A stretch of 64,000 nucleotides of DNA from Streptomyces sp. YIM 130001 (GCF_003574445.1 NZ_KZ984552.1:124001-188000); one strand, 5' to 3'; shown: positions 1-10,555, counted from the stretch's first letter. Made by a program: numbers and translations. Notes: a model not told the origin generated them from the sequence alone.

Positions 1-1152
1 TTCGACGACGTGACCCTCGACGCGGTACGCGTCCCCGCCGCCGCACTCACCGAGGCCCTGGCCGGAATCGACCCCCAGGTGCGCGCCGCCCTGGAGGAGT
101 CCATCCGGCGTGCGCGACGCGTGCACGCCGAGCAGCGCCGCGCCCCCAAGACCGTCCGGGTCGTCCCCGGCGGCGACGTCACCGAGAAGTGGGTGCCGGT
201 CGACCGCGTGGGGCTCTACGCCCCCGGCGGCCGCTCCGTCTACCCCTCTTCCGTGATCATGAACGCGGTCCCGGCGCAGGAGGCCGGCGTCCCCTCCATC
301 GCCCTCGCCTCCCCGGCACAGCGGGAGTTCGGCGGACTGCCGCACCCGACGATCCTCGCGGCCTGCGCCCTGCTCGGTGTCGACGAGGTGTACGCGGCGG
401 GCGGCGCCACGGCCGTCGCGATGTTCGCGTACGGCACCGAGAGCTGCCCCCCGGCCGACATGGTCACCGGGCCGGGCAACATCTGGGTGGCGGCGGCCAA
501 GCGCTACTTCACCGGCCGCATCGGTATCGACGCCGAGGCCGGACCCACCGAGATCGCCGTCCTCGCCGACGACACCGCCGACCCGGTCCACGTCGCCTCC
601 GACCTGATCAGCCAGGCCGAGCACGACCCGCTCGCCGCGGCCGTCCTGGTGACCGACTCGCTCGCGCTCGCCGACGCCGTCGACAAGGAGCTCCAGGCGC
701 AGGTCGCAGCCACCAAGCACGTCGACGACCGGATCGTGCCGGCCCTGGAGGGCCGGCAGTCCGCGACCGTTCTGGTCGACGGGCTCGAGGAGGGCCTGCG
801 GGTGGTCGACGCCTACGGCGCCGAGCACCTGGAGATCCACACCGCGGACGCCCCGGCCGTCGCGGACCGGGTGCGCAACGCCGGCGCGATCTTCGTCGGC
901 CCCTACGCACCGGTCTCCCTCGGCGACTACTGCGCCGGCTCCAACCACGTACTGCCCACCGGCGGTTGCGCCTGCCACTCCTCCGGTCTGTCCGTGCAGT
1001 CGTTCCTGCGCGGCATCCACATCGTGGACTACACGCGGGACGCGCTCGCCGACGTGGCGCAGCACGTGGTGACGCTCGCGGAGGCGGAGGATCTGCCCGC
1101 GCACGGCGCCGCGATCAAGGCCCGGTTCGGCTGGAAGGTGCCCGGACAGTGA
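1..1152 (+). CDS. hisD: Histidinol dehydrogenase, 5'-truncated by window edge
   Basis: Zn-dependent enzyme of the last two steps of histidine biosynthesis (histidinol to histidine, NAD+-linked). The reading frame is open from base 1, so the N-terminus (roughly 50-60 residues of a usual length near 440) lies outside the window and the first ATG-like start inside is internal. Family signatures are visible: [39 protein letters not shown], the AEHLEIH segment and [17 protein letters not shown] near the C-terminus, which carries metal and substrate ligands. The stop overlaps the GTG start of hisC, so translation is coupled. It is the first visible gene of a his operon. Confidence 0.97.
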   Translation, partial: FDDVTLDAVRVPAAALTEALAGIDPQVRAALEESIRRARRVHAEQRRAPKTVRVVPGGDVTEKWVPVDRVGLYAPGGRSVYPSSVIMNAVPAQEAGVPSIALASPAQREFGGLPHPTILAACALLGVDEVYAAGGATAVAMFAYGTESCPPADMVTGPGNIWVAAAKRYFTGRIGIDAEAGPTEIAVLADDTADPVHVASDLISQAEHDPLAAAVLVTDSLALADAVDKELQAQVAATKHVDDRIVPALEGRQSATVLVDGLEEGLRVVDAYGAEHLEIHTADAPAVADRVRNAGAIFVGPYAPVSLGDYCAGSNHVLPTGGCACHSSGLSVQSFLRGIHIVDYTRDALADVAQHVVTLAEAEDLPAHGAAIKARFGWKVPGQ

Positions 1153-2270
1153 GTACCGCACGCCCCCTCGGCATCGACGACCTCCCGATCCGCGAGGAGC
1201 TGCGCGGCAAGTCCCCTTACGGCGCGCCGCAGCTCGACGTACCCGTACGCCTGAACACGAACGAGAACCCCTACCCGCTGCCCGAGCCGCTGGTCGAGCG
1301 GATCGCCGAACGGGTCCGCGAGGCCGCCCGCACCCTCAACCGCTACCCGGACCGGGACGCCGTCGAGCTGCGCACCGAGCTCGCCCGCTATCTGACCCGC
1401 ACCGGCGGCCATCCGGTGCAGGCCGCCGGGGTCTGGGCGGCGAACGGCTCCAACGAGGTCATCCAGCAACTGCTCCAGACCTTCGGCGGCCCCGGACGCA
1501 CCGCGATCGGCTTCGAGCCCTCGTACTCGATGCACTCGCTGATCGCCCGCGGCACCGGCACCGCCTGGATCTCGGGACCGCGCAACGCGGACTTCACCAT
1601 CGACGTGGAGTCGGCCGAGAAGGCGATCGCCGAGAACCTGCCGGACGTCGTCTTCATCACCTCGCCCAACAACCCCACCGGCACCGCAGTCGAGGCCGAG
1701 ACCGTCCTCGCGCTCCACGACGCCGCCCAGGCGGCGAAGCCCTCGATGGTCGTGATCGACGAGGCGTACGTGGAATTCAGCCACGGCGACTCCCTGTTGT
1801 CGCTGCTCGAAGGGCGTCCGAATCTCGTCGTCTCGCGCACCATGTCGAAGGCCTTCGGCGCCGCCGGACTGCGCCTCGGCTATCTCGCGGCCGACCCCGC
1901 GGTGGTGGACGCGGTCCAGCTGGTGCGCCTGCCGTACCACCTGTCCGCCGTCACCCAGGCGACCGCGCTCGCCGCGCTCGAGCACACCGACACCCTGCTC
2001 GGGTACGTCGACCAGCTCAAGCGGGAGCGGGACCGGGTGGTGGGCGCACTGCGCGAGGCGGGATACGAAGTGACCGCGTCCGACGCCAACTTCATCCAGT
2101 TCGGCCGCTTCGAGGACAGCCACCGCGTGTGGCAGCAGATCCTCGACCGGGGCGTCCTGGTCCGTGACAACGGCGTGCCCGGCTGGCTGAGGGTCACCGC
2201 CGGCACCCCCGCAGAGAACGACGCATTCCTCGATGCGGTCGGAGAACTCAAGAAGGAGCACCGAGCATGA
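1149..2270 (+). CDS. hisC: Histidinol-phosphate aminotransferase
   Basis: PLP enzyme (fold type I aminotransferase) converting imidazole-acetol phosphate to histidinol phosphate. The start is the GTG overlapping the hisD stop (GTGA), which gives 373 residues, the usual size. Landmarks: [11 protein letters not shown] near residue 35, [26 protein letters not shown], and [17 protein letters not shown], where Lys234 should form the PLP Schiff base. The stop overlaps the ATG of hisB. A longer reading frame upstream in the same phase is only the shadow of hisD. Confidence 0.97.
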   Translation: MSTARPLGIDDLPIREELRGKSPYGAPQLDVPVRLNTNENPYPLPEPLVERIAERVREAARTLNRYPDRDAVELRTELARYLTRTGGHPVQAAGVWAANGSNEVIQQLLQTFGGPGRTAIGFEPSYSMHSLIARGTGTAWISGPRNADFTIDVESAEKAIAENLPDVVFITSPNNPTGTAVEAETVLALHDAAQAAKPSMVVIDEAYVEFSHGDSLLSLLEGRPNLVVSRTMSKAFGAAGLRLGYLAADPAVVDAVQLVRLPYHLSAVTQATALAALEHTDTLLGYVDQLKRERDRVVGALREAGYEVTASDANFIQFGRFEDSHRVWQQILDRGVLVRDNGVPGWLRVTAGTPAENDAFLDAVGELKKEHRA

Positions 2271-2860
2271 GCCGCAAGGGCCGTGTGGAACGCACGACCA
2301 AGGAGACCGGAGTCCTCGTCGAGATCGACCTCGACGGCACCGGGAAGGTCGATGTATCGACCGGAGTCGGTTTCTACGACCACATGCTGGACCAGCTCGG
2401 CCGGCACGGTCTGTTCGACCTCACCGTGAAGACCGAGGGCGACCTGCACATCGACTCGCACCACACCATCGAGGACACCGCCCTCGCGCTCGGCGCCGCC
2501 TTCAAGCAGGCACTCGGCGACAAGGTCGGCATCTACCGCTTCGGCAACTGCACCGTGCCGCTCGACGAGTCCCTCGCCCAGGTCACCGTCGACCTCTCCG
2601 GCCGCCCGTACCTGGTGCACACCGAGCCGGAGAACATCGCGCCGATGATCGGCTCCTACGACACCACGATGACCCGGCACATCCTGGAGTCCTTCGTCGC
2701 CCAGGCCCAGGTCGCCCTGCACGTCCACGTCCCCTACGGACGCAACGCGCACCACATCGTCGAGTGCCAGTTCAAGGCGCTCGCCCGGGCCCTGCGGTAC
2801 GCCAGCGAGCGCGACCCGCGCGCCGCCGGCATCCTGCCCTCCACCAAGGGCGCGCTGTGA
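2267..2860 (+). CDS. hisB: Imidazoleglycerol-phosphate dehydratase
   Basis: Mn-dependent dehydratase making imidazole-acetol phosphate. At 197 residues it is the monofunctional type, without the phosphatase domain of the enterobacterial HisB. The His/Glu metal-binding repeats are clear: [40 protein letters not shown]. It starts at an ATG overlapping the hisC stop (ATGA), and its own stop overlaps the GTG of a small membrane-protein gene, so it sits inside a fully coupled operon. Confidence 0.97.
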   Translation: MSRKGRVERTTKETGVLVEIDLDGTGKVDVSTGVGFYDHMLDQLGRHGLFDLTVKTEGDLHIDSHHTIEDTALALGAAFKQALGDKVGIYRFGNCTVPLDESLAQVTVDLSGRPYLVHTEPENIAPMIGSYDTTMTRHILESFVAQAQVALHVHVPYGRNAHHIVECQFKALARALRYASERDPRAAGILPSTKGAL

Positions 2861-3021
2861 ACGGCCTGTCGACCGTACTGATCGTCGTCGGACTCTTCCT
2901 GGTCGGCGGCATCGTCTCCTTCGCCAAGCAGAAGATGCCGACCGGGGTGATCGTCCTGCTGTCCATCGCCGCCGCGATGTGTCTGCTCGCCGGCGTCCTG
3001 CGTCTCGAGGTGTGGAATTGA
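2857..3021 (+). CDS. Small two-helix membrane protein inside the his operon
   Basis: A 54-residue ORF whose GTG start overlaps the hisB stop (GTGA) and whose stop overlaps the start of hisH. Residues about 4-22 and 31-48 are hydrophobic and could form two membrane helices, separated by a short basic turn (FAKQKMP). The tight coupling on both sides argues for a real gene, and small membrane proteins at this place are familiar in Streptomyces his operons. Its function is not known to me. No catalytic motif is visible. It could assist the pathway at the membrane or simply be an operon passenger. Confidence 0.75.
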   Translation: MNGLSTVLIVVGLFLVGGIVSFAKQKMPTGVIVLLSIAAAMCLLAGVLRLEVWN

Positions 3022-3665
3022 CCGCCGCTCCCACCAGAAAGGTCGTCGTCCTCGACTACGGCTTCGGCAACGTACGCTCCGCCGAGCGCGCGCTCGCCAG
3101 GGCAGGCGCGGACGTCGAGATCACCCGTGACTACGACAGGGCCATGAACGCCGACGGACTGCTCGTCCCCGGCGTCGGCGCCTTCGCCGCGTGCATGGAA
3201 GGCCTCAAGGCCGTACGCGGCGACTGGATAGTGGGCCGCCGGCTCGCGGGCGGCCGCCCGGTCATGGGCATCTGCGTCGGCATGCAGATCCTCTTCGCGC
3301 GCGGTATCGAACACGGCGTCGAGGCCGAGGGCCTGGACGAATGGCCCGGCACCGTAGGGCCGTTGAAGGCCGACGTCGTCCCGCACATGGGCTGGAACAC
3401 GGTCGAGGCCCCCGCCGGCACCCAGCTCTTCGCCGGCCTCGACGCCGACGCCCGCTACTACTTCGTGCACTCCTACGCCGTGCACGACTGGTCCCTGGAG
3501 ACCGGCAATCCCGCGATGCGTGCGCCCAAGGTGTCCTGGGCCACGCACGGCGAGCGGTTCGTGGCGGCCGTGGAGAACGGCGCGCTGTGGGCCACCCAGT
3601 TCCACCCCGAGAAGTCCGGCGACGCCGGTTCCCAGCTCCTGACCAACTGGATCGAGACCCTGTGA
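3012..3665 (+). CDS. hisH: Imidazole glycerol phosphate synthase, glutaminase subunit
   Basis: Class I glutamine amidotransferase that feeds ammonia to HisF. The catalytic triad is visible: nucleophile Cys in [11 protein letters not shown], and His and Glu in [10 protein letters not shown] near the C-terminus. The oxyanion-strand region [10 protein letters not shown] is present. The start is uncertain. GTG at 3012 overlaps the upstream gene by 10 bases, while TTG at 3018 has a better spaced GAGG (3007-3010) and overlaps the stop as TTGA. I report the GTG. The stop overlaps the ATG of priA. Confidence 0.95.
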   Translation: MELTAAPTRKVVVLDYGFGNVRSAERALARAGADVEITRDYDRAMNADGLLVPGVGAFAACMEGLKAVRGDWIVGRRLAGGRPVMGICVGMQILFARGIEHGVEAEGLDEWPGTVGPLKADVVPHMGWNTVEAPAGTQLFAGLDADARYYFVHSYAVHDWSLETGNPAMRAPKVSWATHGERFVAAVENGALWATQFHPEKSGDAGSQLLTNWIETL

Positions 3666-4390
3666 TGGCCAAGCTCGAACTCCTGCCCGCCGTCGACGTC
3701 CGCGACGGCCAGGCCGTCCGCCTCGTGCACGGCGAGTCCGGCACCGAGACCTCCTACGGCTCGCCCCTCGAGGCGGCCCTCGCCTGGCAGTCCGCCGGCG
3801 CCGAGTGGCTGCATCTGGTGGACCTGGACGCGGCGTTCGGAACCGGTGACAACCGGGCCCTGATCGCCGAGGTCGCCCGAGCCATGGACATCAAGGTCGA
3901 GCTCTCGGGCGGCATCCGCGACGACGACACCCTCGCCGCCGCCCTCGCCACCGGCTGCACCCGGGTCAACCTCGGCACCGCCGCCCTGGAGACCCCCGAG
4001 TGGGTCGCCAAGGTCATCGCCGAACACGGCGACAAGATCGCCGTCGGCCTCGACGTACGCGGCACCACCCTGCGCGGCCGCGGCTGGACCCGCGACGGCG
4101 GCGACCTCTACGAGACCCTGGCCCGCCTCGATTCCGAGGGCTGCGCCCGCTACGTCGTGACCGACATCGCCAAGGACGGCACTCTGCAGGGCCCCAACCT
4201 GGAGCTCCTGAAGGGCGTATGCGCCGCGACCGACCGCCCGGTCGTCGCCTCCGGCGGCGTGAGCAGCCTGGACGACCTGCGGGCTATCGCCGCGCTCGTA
4301 CCCCTCGGCGTGGAGGGCTCGATCGTCGGCAAGGCGCTGTACGCGAAGGCCTTCACCCTGCAGGAGGCGCTGGAGGCCGTGGCCTCATGA
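3665..4390 (+). CDS. priA: Phosphoribosyl isomerase A, bifunctional HisA/TrpF
   Basis: (beta/alpha)8-barrel isomerase of ProFAR in histidine synthesis. In actinobacteria the HisA homologue (PriA) also isomerises phosphoribosyl anthranilate for tryptophan. The 241-residue sequence has the catalytic acids at the positions reported for PriA: Asp11 ([10 protein letters not shown]) and Asp130 (VGLDVRG), with phosphate-binding loops SGGIRDDD and VVASGGVSS. No trpF gene lies among the trp genes further right in the window, which supports the dual role. It starts at an ATG overlapping the hisH stop and is followed by another ATGA overlap. Confidence 0.95.
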   Translation: MAKLELLPAVDVRDGQAVRLVHGESGTETSYGSPLEAALAWQSAGAEWLHLVDLDAAFGTGDNRALIAEVARAMDIKVELSGGIRDDDTLAAALATGCTRVNLGTAALETPEWVAKVIAEHGDKIAVGLDVRGTTLRGRGWTRDGGDLYETLARLDSEGCARYVVTDIAKDGTLQGPNLELLKGVCAATDRPVVASGGVSSLDDLRAIAALVPLGVEGSIVGKALYAKAFTLQEALEAVAS

Positions 4391-4809
4391 GCGACGTACG
4401 ACGTGTGCAGAGCGGCAGTCCCTGGGAGGACGCCTACGGGTTCGCGCGCGCGGTGGCGGCGGGGGACCGGGTCGTCGTGGGCGGCACCACCTCCTTCAGG
4501 GGCCAGGTGCTGCACGGCGAGGGAGACCCGTACGAACAGGCGCGGGTCGCCATCGCGAGCGGTCTGGAGGCGATCGGGAAGTTCGGGATCGGGGCCGAGT
4601 CGGTGATCCGCACCCGCATCTTCCTGACCCATGCGCGGGACGTCGACGCGGCCGGCCGGGCGCACCGCGAGGTCTTCGAGGACGTCCGCCCCGTCATGAC
4701 CATGGCGGTCGTCAGCGGCTTCGTCGACCCGCGCATCCTGGTCGAAGTGGAACTGGAAGCCTTCCGGGCACCCGCCGCGGACGGTCACGAGGAGTTCGAG
4801 CAGTCATGA
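4387..4809 (+). CDS. RidA/YjgF-family protein in the his operon, lacking the RidA arginine
   Basis: A 140-residue chorismate-mutase-like fold protein of the Rid family. Classical RidA deaminates reactive enamine/imine intermediates and depends on an Arg in a PARSCVEV-like strand. Here the matching strand reads [15 protein letters not shown], so that Arg is replaced. This places it in one of the non-RidA subgroups whose substrates are poorly known. ATGA overlaps on both sides (with priA and hisF) show it is a true operon member. A job in handling an unstable his-pathway intermediate is only an inference from position. Confidence 0.88.
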   Translation: MSDVRRVQSGSPWEDAYGFARAVAAGDRVVVGGTTSFRGQVLHGEGDPYEQARVAIASGLEAIGKFGIGAESVIRTRIFLTHARDVDAAGRAHREVFEDVRPVMTMAVVSGFVDPRILVEVELEAFRAPAADGHEEFEQS

Positions 4810-5561
4810 CCCTGGCCGTCCGAGTCATCCCCTGCCTGGACGTGGACAACGGCCGGGTCGTCAAGGGCGTCAACTTCCAGAACCTGCGGGACGCGGGCGA
4901 CCCCGTCGAGATGGCCAAGGTCTACGACGCCGAAGGCGCCGACGAGTTGACGTTCCTGGACATCACCGCGTCCTCCGGGAACCGCGAGACGACCTACGAC
5001 GTGGTCCGCCGCACCGCCGAGCAGGTGTTCATCCCGCTCACCGTGGGCGGTGGCGTGCGCACTGCCGAGGACGTGGACAGGCTGCTGCGCGCCGGCGCGG
5101 ACAAGGTCGGGGTCAACACGGCCGCGATCGCCCGCCCCGACCTCATCCGCGAGATCGCCGAACGCTTCGGACGGCAGGTGCTCGTCCTGTCCGTCGACGC
5201 GCGCCGCACCGAGTCCGGATCGTTCGAGGTCACCACCCACGGCGGCCGCCGCTCCGCAGGCATCGACGCGGTCGAATGGGCCCAGCAGGCCGCCGAGTTG
5301 GGGGCGGGCGAGATCCTGCTCAACTCGATGGACGCGGACGGCACCAAGGACGGCTACGACATCGAGATGATCGAGGCCGTACGACGGCACGTCACGGTCC
5401 CGGTCATCGCGAGCGGCGGTGCGGGCAGGCTCACCGACTTCCCGCCGGCCGTCGCGGCCGGTGCCGACGCGGTGCTCGCGGCCTCGGTGTTCCACTTCGG
5501 TGATCTGCGGATCGGCGAGGTCAAGCAGACTCTGCGGGAGGCGGGCCACCCCGTCCGGTAG
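4806..5561 (+). CDS. hisF: Imidazole glycerol phosphate synthase, cyclase subunit
   Basis: (beta/alpha)8-barrel that uses HisH-derived ammonia to make IGP and AICAR. At 251 residues it is full length. The two catalytic aspartates are in [15 protein letters not shown] (Asp12) and LVLSVDARR. Phosphate loops VGGGVRT and IASGGAGR are present. It starts at an ATG overlapping the stop of the Rid-like gene. It is the last gene of this his operon and is followed within 11 bases by a strong hairpin. Confidence 0.97.
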   Translation: MTLAVRVIPCLDVDNGRVVKGVNFQNLRDAGDPVEMAKVYDAEGADELTFLDITASSGNRETTYDVVRRTAEQVFIPLTVGGGVRTAEDVDRLLRAGADKVGVNTAAIARPDLIREIAERFGRQVLVLSVDARRTESGSFEVTTHGGRRSAGIDAVEWAQQAAELGAGEILLNSMDADGTKDGYDIEMIEAVRRHVTVPVIASGGAGRLTDFPPAVAAGADAVLAASVFHFGDLRIGEVKQTLREAGHPVR

Positions 5562-5571
5562 TCGAGCACGA

Positions 5572-5602
5572 CGGGGCGGGTGCGCGGCGCGCGCCCGCCC
5601 CG
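5572..5602. terminator. Hairpin terminator between hisF and the convergent reductase gene
   Basis: Perfect 9-bp arms CGGGGCGGG and CCCGCCCCG, with further G-C pairs and a wobble continuing inward to a 3-base loop. It lies between two converging genes and can serve both strands. There is no U-run, as is usual for Streptomyces terminators. Confidence 0.7.
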
Positions 5603-5609
5603 CGGCCTG

Positions 5610-6512
5610 TCAGCTGCCGCTCAGCGCCGTCACCAGGCCCGAGGTCACCGGCACCGCGATGCCGTGCCGGTCGGCGGCCCGCAGCAGCGCGCCGCCGACC
5701 GCGTCCACCTCGAGCGGCCGACCCGCCTCCGCGTCCTTCTGCATCGACGAACGCATCCCGTACGGGGCGCCGTCGACCTGTCCGATCAGCGCGTGCGTAT
5801 CGATCTCCACACCCTCGGCGGCCGCGACCCGCGCCAACTCGTCGACCACGGCGAGCATGTCGTCCCGCCGTTCGTCACGCAGCTCCCCGACCGTCAGCCC
5901 GTACCGGGTACTCAGCAGAGCCAGCGGCAGCAGGAACGACATCTTGCCCCACAGCATCGCCGTCTCGTCCTCGCGCACCCGCGCCGCGAACCCGGCCTCC
6001 CGCAGCACCTCGCCGAGCCGGGCCACCCGCTCGGCCGGGGCCGTGGCGCCGGCCAGTTCGACCATCGCGAACGGGCTGGCGTGCTCGATCACACCGGGCG
6101 CCGTCCGCGTCGACTCGACCCGGATGGTGGCCGCGACGACCTGCTCCGCGGGATAGACCGCGCGCAGCACGTCCACATGCTCCACACCGTTGAGCAGCGG
6201 CACCACCAGGGCGTCCCCGAGCACGGCGCGCGGCACCCGCTCGAGAGCGGACCGCAGACCGGTCTCCTTCGGCGTGACGAGTACCGCGTCGACCCGCTCG
6301 CGCAGCACGGTGTCCGCGTCCACCGGTACCTCGAAGTCCCCGAACTGCCCACTGCGTACGGTCAGTTCACGTGACCCGAGGACCGCGGCCGTCTCCTCGC
6401 GGGCCAGACAGATCACCCGGTGCCCCGCCCGGGCCAGCAGGCCAGCGGCCAGACCGCCCACACCGCCCGGGCCGAGTACGGCCACCGTCCATGGTGCTGA
6501 AGTCGTCGTCAT
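5610..6512 (-). CDS. Ketopantoate reductase (PanE/ApbA) family protein
   Basis: A 300-residue NADPH-dependent reductase of the 2-dehydropantoate 2-reductase family. The Rossmann motif VAVLGPGGVGGLAAGLLARAG is at the N-terminus, KETG carries a family-type Lys, LLNGVEH the Asn, and MLWGKMSFLLPL the C-terminal helical domain Lys. Such proteins reduce ketopantoate to pantoate, but many paralogues have other or unknown substrates, so pantothenate synthesis is not certain. It lies 64 bases downstream of a VOC gene on the same strand and probably shares its transcript. Confidence 0.85.
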   Translation of the reverse strand: MTTTSAPWTVAVLGPGGVGGLAAGLLARAGHRVICLAREETAAVLGSRELTVRSGQFGDFEVPVDADTVLRERVDAVLVTPKETGLRSALERVPRAVLGDALVVPLLNGVEHVDVLRAVYPAEQVVAATIRVESTRTAPGVIEHASPFAMVELAGATAPAERVARLGEVLREAGFAARVREDETAMLWGKMSFLLPLALLSTRYGLTVGELRDERRDDMLAVVDELARVAAAEGVEIDTHALIGQVDGAPYGMRSSMQKDAEAGRPLEVDAVGGALLRAADRHGIAVPVTSGLVTALSGS

Positions 6513-6576
6513 GGCGGCACCCTGCCATGGGCACGGCGCCGACGGGAGTGCGGGGCGGCGCTGTCGCGAGGGGCCG

Positions 6577-6969
6577 TCAGCCGACCTGGATCAGCTGCAC
6601 GAGGTTGCCCACCGTGTCGTCGAGCACCGTGGTCAGTACCGGGCCCTCGCGGTGCGGCTCCTGGCTGAAGCGCACGCCGAGGTCGCTGAGACGTTCGTAC
6701 TCGCCCTTGACGTCGTCGACCGAACAGACGATGCAGGGGAGCCCGGCCTCGCGCAGCGCGGCCGTGTAGGTCTGGGCGATCGTGCTGCCCCCGGGCTCGA
6801 GCAGCACCTCCAGATCCCGCTGCGCGCCCGCCGCACCGATGGTGACGAACGGCGTCCCGTCGCCCATGTCCAGGTGATTGCGCGTCTCGAAGCCGAGCAC
6901 GTCCGTGTAGAACGCGTGCGCCTTGCCGACGTCCTCGACATACACGCTGGTCATGGCGACCTTGATCAT
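6577..6969 (-). CDS. VOC (glyoxalase/bleomycin-resistance fold) protein
   Basis: A 130-residue single-module vicinal-oxygen-chelate protein. The betaalphabeta-betabetabeta layout is recognisable from MTSVYVEDVGKAHAFYTDVLGF at the N-terminus and VLDDTVGNLVQLIQ at the C-terminus, where a metal-ligand Glu would usually sit. Here the last strand reads NLVQLIQ rather than the common N-x-x-E, so metal binding is uncertain. It is probably cotranscribed with the maleylpyruvate-isomerase-like gene 21 bases upstream. Substrate unknown. Confidence 0.85.
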   Translation of the reverse strand: MIKVAMTSVYVEDVGKAHAFYTDVLGFETRNHLDMGDGTPFVTIGAAGAQRDLEVLLEPGGSTIAQTYTAALREAGLPCIVCSVDDVKGEYERLSDLGVRFSQEPHREGPVLTTVLDDTVGNLVQLIQVG

Positions 6970-6990
6970 GGTTCGGCGCCCTCGCCCGGT

Positions 6991-7626
6991 TCAGAGCCCG
7001 AGCTGTTTGGTGCTGTGCAGCTTGTCCACGGCTTCCTTGTCGCCCTCGACATCGACCCGGGCGACGTCCTGCCGTCCGAAGGCGAACATCGTCAGCTCGC
7101 TCGGCTCGCCGGTCACCGTCACCACCGGAGCGCCCCGGTGGGCGACCGCGGTCTGTCCGTCCGGCCGGCGCAGCACCAGGCCCACCGGAGCCTTGCGCCC
7201 GAGCATCCGCGCGGTCCGCTCCAGACGGGACCAGAGGGCGTCGGCGAAGACCTGGTCGAGCTCGCGCGGCGTCCAGTCGGGCTGAGCCCGGCGTACGTCC
7301 TCGGCGTGCACGTAGAACTCGATCGCGTTCGCCGCCTCGTCGACCTGCTTCAACGACATGGGGGAGAAGCGGGGCGGGCCGGTGCGGATGAGCTGGATCA
7401 GCTCCTCGTACGGCTTCGCGGCGAACTCGGCCTGGACCCGCTCGAGCCGGCTCTGCAGGGCCTTGATCATGATCCCGCCCGCGGCGTCCGCCCGTCGCTC
7501 GCGGACCACGACGTGTGCGGCCAGGTCGCGGGTGTTCCATCCCTCGCACAGCGTCGGGGCGTCCGGTCCGGCCGCCTCCAACAGATCGGCGAGCAGGAGC
7601 CGTTCACGCTTCGCATGGGTCGACAT
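6991..7626 (-). CDS. Maleylpyruvate isomerase-like DinB-fold protein (TIGR03085 type)
   Basis: A 211-residue protein of the mycothiol-dependent maleylpyruvate isomerase N-terminal/DinB fold, of the actinobacterial TIGR03085 kind. The start region [17 protein letters not shown], the [19 protein letters not shown] motif (metal-ligand His) and [14 protein letters not shown] (second His) are seen, followed by a SCP2-like C-terminal half. I start it at the ATG at 7626. A longer open frame upstream is rich in Arg and Pro and does not look coding. It heads a three-gene minus-strand set and diverges from hisI. Confidence 0.85.
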   Translation of the reverse strand: MSTHAKRERLLLADLLEAAGPDAPTLCEGWNTRDLAAHVVVRERRADAAGGIMIKALQSRLERVQAEFAAKPYEELIQLIRTGPPRFSPMSLKQVDEAANAIEFYVHAEDVRRAQPDWTPRELDQVFADALWSRLERTARMLGRKAPVGLVLRRPDGQTAVAHRGAPVVTVTGEPSELTMFAFGRQDVARVDVEGDKEAVDKLHSTKQLGL

Positions 7627-7778
7627 GCCCGCCAGCCTACGGCGCGGCGGCCCGCACTGCCACGCCGGACGACGACGTGCCGCCGGGGAATTCCGCCTCG
7701 GGTCCGCCGCGTGCACCGCGTTGTCCGCCGTCCGGACAGGACCCCGCCGCTCCGCACACATCACGCACAATGGGCCGC

Positions 7779-8162
7779 ATGACCAGCACGCCCCGCAGTG
7801 ACCTCGACCCCGCCGTCGCCGCCCGCCTCAAGCGCGGCGCGGACGGCCTGCTGCCCGCCATCGCCCAGCAGTACGACACCGGCGAGGTGCTGATGCTCGG
7901 CTGGATGGACGACGAGGCCCTGCACCGCACCCTGACCACCGGCCGCTGCACCTACTGGTCGCGCAGCCGCGGAGAGTACTGGGTCAAGGGAGACACCTCC
8001 GGGCACTACCAGTCGGTGAAGTCGGTCGCGCTCGACTGCGACGCCGACACCGTCCTGGTCAAGGTCGACCAGGTGGGCGCGGCCTGCCACACCGGCGACC
8101 GCACCTGCTTCGACGCCGACGAACTGCCGGTCACCGGGGCCCCCGCCGGCACCGGCCACTAG
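7779..8162 (+). CDS. hisI: Phosphoribosyl-AMP cyclohydrolase
   Basis: Zn/Mg enzyme that opens the adenine ring of PR-AMP, the third step of histidine synthesis. At 127 residues it is the monofunctional type with no fused HisE part. Diagnostic pieces: [37 protein letters not shown] (Mg-binding aspartates) and the Zn cysteines in [12 protein letters not shown]. An in-frame ATG three codons upstream (7770) is an alternative start. It is separate from the main his operon and lies 11 bases before trpE, so the two are probably cotranscribed. Confidence 0.95.
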   Translation: MTSTPRSDLDPAVAARLKRGADGLLPAIAQQYDTGEVLMLGWMDDEALHRTLTTGRCTYWSRSRGEYWVKGDTSGHYQSVKSVALDCDADTVLVKVDQVGAACHTGDRTCFDADELPVTGAPAGTGH

Positions 8163-8173
8163 GGTCGTCCGCC

Positions 8174-9682
8174 ATGGACCTCGAGACCTTCCGCAAGCTG
8201 GCGGCCGACCGCCGCGTCATCCCCGTCAGCCGCCGCCTCCTCGCGGACGGTGACACCCCGGTCGGCCTGTACCGCAAGCTCGCCGCCGAGCGGCCCGGCA
8301 CCTTCCTCCTGGAGTCCGCCGAGAACGGGAGGTCCTGGTCCCGGTACTCCTTCGTCGGCGTCCACAGCCACGCCACCCTCACCGAACGCGACGGCCGGGC
8401 GCACTGGCTGGGCACTCCGCCCGTCGGCGTCCCGCTCGACGGCGATCCGCTGGCGGCCCTGCGCGCCACCGTGGAAGTGCTGCACACGCCGCGCGACCTG
8501 GCGGGCGCCGAGGGCCTCCCGCCGTTCACCGGCGGCATGGTCGGCTATCTCGGCTACGACATCGTGCGTCACCTGGAGAAGGTCGGCCCCGGTGAACGCG
8601 ACGACCTGAAGCTGCCCGAGCTGACCATGCTGCTCACCAGCGACCTCGCCGTACTCGACCACTGGGACGGCTCGGTCCTGCTGATCGCCAACGCGATCAA
8701 CCACAACGACCTGGAGACCGGCGTCGACGAGGCGCATGCCGACGCCGTCGCCCGGCTCGACGCGATGGAGGCCGACCTCGCCCGTCCGGCACACTCGCCG
8801 CCGACCGCTCTGCCGCACTCCGAGGTCCCCGAGTTCACCGCACGCTGGGGCGGCCCCGACTTCCGCGAAGCCGTCGAGGACATCAAGGAGCGCATCCGCG
8901 CCGGCGAGGCCTTCCAGGTCGTGCCCTCGCAGCGCTTCGAGACCCCCTGCGAGGCGAGCGCGCTCGACGTCTACCGGGTGCTGCGGGCGACCAACCCGTC
9001 CCCGTACATGTACCTCTTCCGCTTCGACGGCTTCGACGTCGTGGGCTCCAGCCCCGAGGCGCTGGTCAAGGTCGAGGACGGCCGCGCCATGGTGCACCCC
9101 ATCGCGGGCACCAGGCCGCGCGGCGCCACCCCGCAGGAGGACACCGCGCTCGGCGACGAACTCCTCGCCGACCCCAAGGAGCGCGCCGAGCACCTGATGC
9201 TCGTCGATCTGGGGCGCAACGACCTGGGGCGGGTCTGCCGCCCCGGCAGCGTCGAGGTCGTCGACTTCATGTCCGTCGAGCGGTACTCGCACGTGATGCA
9301 CATCGTGTCGACGGTCACCGGCCAGGTCGCCGAGGGCCGTACCGCCTTCGACGTACTCACCGCATGCTTCCCCGCGGGCACCCTGTCCGGCGCTCCCAAG
9401 CCGCGCGCGCTGCAGATCATCGACGAGCTGGAGCCGAGCCGCCGCGGACTGTACGGCGGCTGCGTGGGCTACCTGGACTTCGCGGGCGACTCCGACACCG
9501 CCATCGCGATCCGCACCGCACTGCTGCGCGACGGCACGGCGTACGTGCAGGCCGGAGCCGGTGTCGTCGCGGACTCCGACCCCGTCGCCGAGGACACCGA
9601 ATGCCGTAACAAGGCCGCCGCGGTGCTGCGTGCCGTGCACACCGCGAACCGGCTGAATCCCTCGGCGGGCAGTGAGGGATAG
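8174..9682 (+). CDS. trpE: Anthranilate synthase component I
   Basis: Chorismate-using subunit of anthranilate synthase, 502 residues. The N-terminal feedback site [16 protein letters not shown] (the LLES tryptophan-binding motif) is intact, so end-product inhibition is expected. The catalytic domain shows [57 protein letters not shown] and the final [11 protein letters not shown]. No trpG/pabA glutaminase gene is in the window, so component II must lie elsewhere. The TAG stop overlaps the GTG of the next gene. Confidence 0.96.
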   Translation: MDLETFRKLAADRRVIPVSRRLLADGDTPVGLYRKLAAERPGTFLLESAENGRSWSRYSFVGVHSHATLTERDGRAHWLGTPPVGVPLDGDPLAALRATVEVLHTPRDLAGAEGLPPFTGGMVGYLGYDIVRHLEKVGPGERDDLKLPELTMLLTSDLAVLDHWDGSVLLIANAINHNDLETGVDEAHADAVARLDAMEADLARPAHSPPTALPHSEVPEFTARWGGPDFREAVEDIKERIRAGEAFQVVPSQRFETPCEASALDVYRVLRATNPSPYMYLFRFDGFDVVGSSPEALVKVEDGRAMVHPIAGTRPRGATPQEDTALGDELLADPKERAEHLMLVDLGRNDLGRVCRPGSVEVVDFMSVERYSHVMHIVSTVTGQVAEGRTAFDVLTACFPAGTLSGAPKPRALQIIDELEPSRRGLYGGCVGYLDFAGDSDTAIAIRTALLRDGTAYVQAGAGVVADSDPVAEDTECRNKAAAVLRAVHTANRLNPSAGSEG

Positions 9683-10365
9683 TGGAAGGCGTGACTGCCG
9701 TACCGCCCCCCAGGAACACCGCGACCACCGGGACCGACGCCGACGCGTCGAGCACTGCCGATGGCGCGGCCGCCCGTACCCCGTCCGGCCGGCGCAGTCT
9801 GGCCGTGGCGCTGTTCTCCGGCGCGCTCGGCGCCGCGGTGGTGCTGCTCGCCTCCCGGCAGACCTGGTCGGAGGGCGAGGCCTCCACGGCGGGCGGAGCG
9901 CTCCACCAGATCGTCAAGGGCAGTGACGTCACCGGCGCCCCGGCCGCGCTCGCCGTGGTCGGGCTCGCCGCCCTGGTCGCCGTGTTCGCGGTGCGCCGCA
10001 GCGGACGCGTCCTGGTCTCCGTCCTCCTCGCCCTGAGCGGGCTCGGCACCGTCGTGGCCGCCCTCGGGGGCGCGGGGGACGACGGAGCGCTCGACGAGAA
10101 GGCCGCCACCGCCACCGGTGACGCTGCCGCCGGCATCGCTTCCGTCACGCACACCGCCTGGCCCTACGCCGCCGTCGCGGGCGGCGCCCTGCTGCTGCTC
10201 GCCGGACTGCTCGCACTCCGCTTCGGCAGCCGCTGGCCCGCGATGTCCGGCAAGTACGAACGGGACGGCACCCCGCGCCCCCGCAAGGCACCGGCGCCCG
10301 TGGACCCCGACCGCCCCGAGGACCTGTGGAAGGCGCTCGACCGCGGCGAGGACCCGACCGGCTGA
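9682..10365 (+). CDS. Trp biosynthesis-associated membrane protein (TIGR02234 type)
   Basis: A 227-residue protein with about four hydrophobic segments (near residues 32-52, 78-97, 105-122 and 158-178) and a charged Pro-rich C-terminus. This family is found in actinobacteria next to trpE/trpC and is named for that position; a biochemical role is not known to me. The GTG start overlaps the trpE stop by one base, and a second in-frame GTG sits at 9691. Coupling to trpE suggests shared regulation. Confidence 0.85.
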   Translation: MEGVTAVPPPRNTATTGTDADASSTADGAAARTPSGRRSLAVALFSGALGAAVVLLASRQTWSEGEASTAGGALHQIVKGSDVTGAPAALAVVGLAALVAVFAVRRSGRVLVSVLLALSGLGTVVAALGGAGDDGALDEKAATATGDAAAGIASVTHTAWPYAAVAGGALLLLAGLLALRFGSRWPAMSGKYERDGTPRPRKAPAPVDPDRPEDLWKALDRGEDPTG

Positions 10366-10555
10366 TCCGTCCGCCCGACCGAGGGCAGGCCGGTGAGACG
10401 TCCGCCACCCCGGCGCAGATCGGCAGTTCCGGTGCGGGACAATGGATGCGGGCCCCGTCCGGAACGACCGAGGACGCGGGCCTGAGGCAGGCCGGAAGCG
10501 GGCCGCGCCGACCCCCGGATCAACCCGATCACCCGGATCAACGAGGAGCAGAGTC

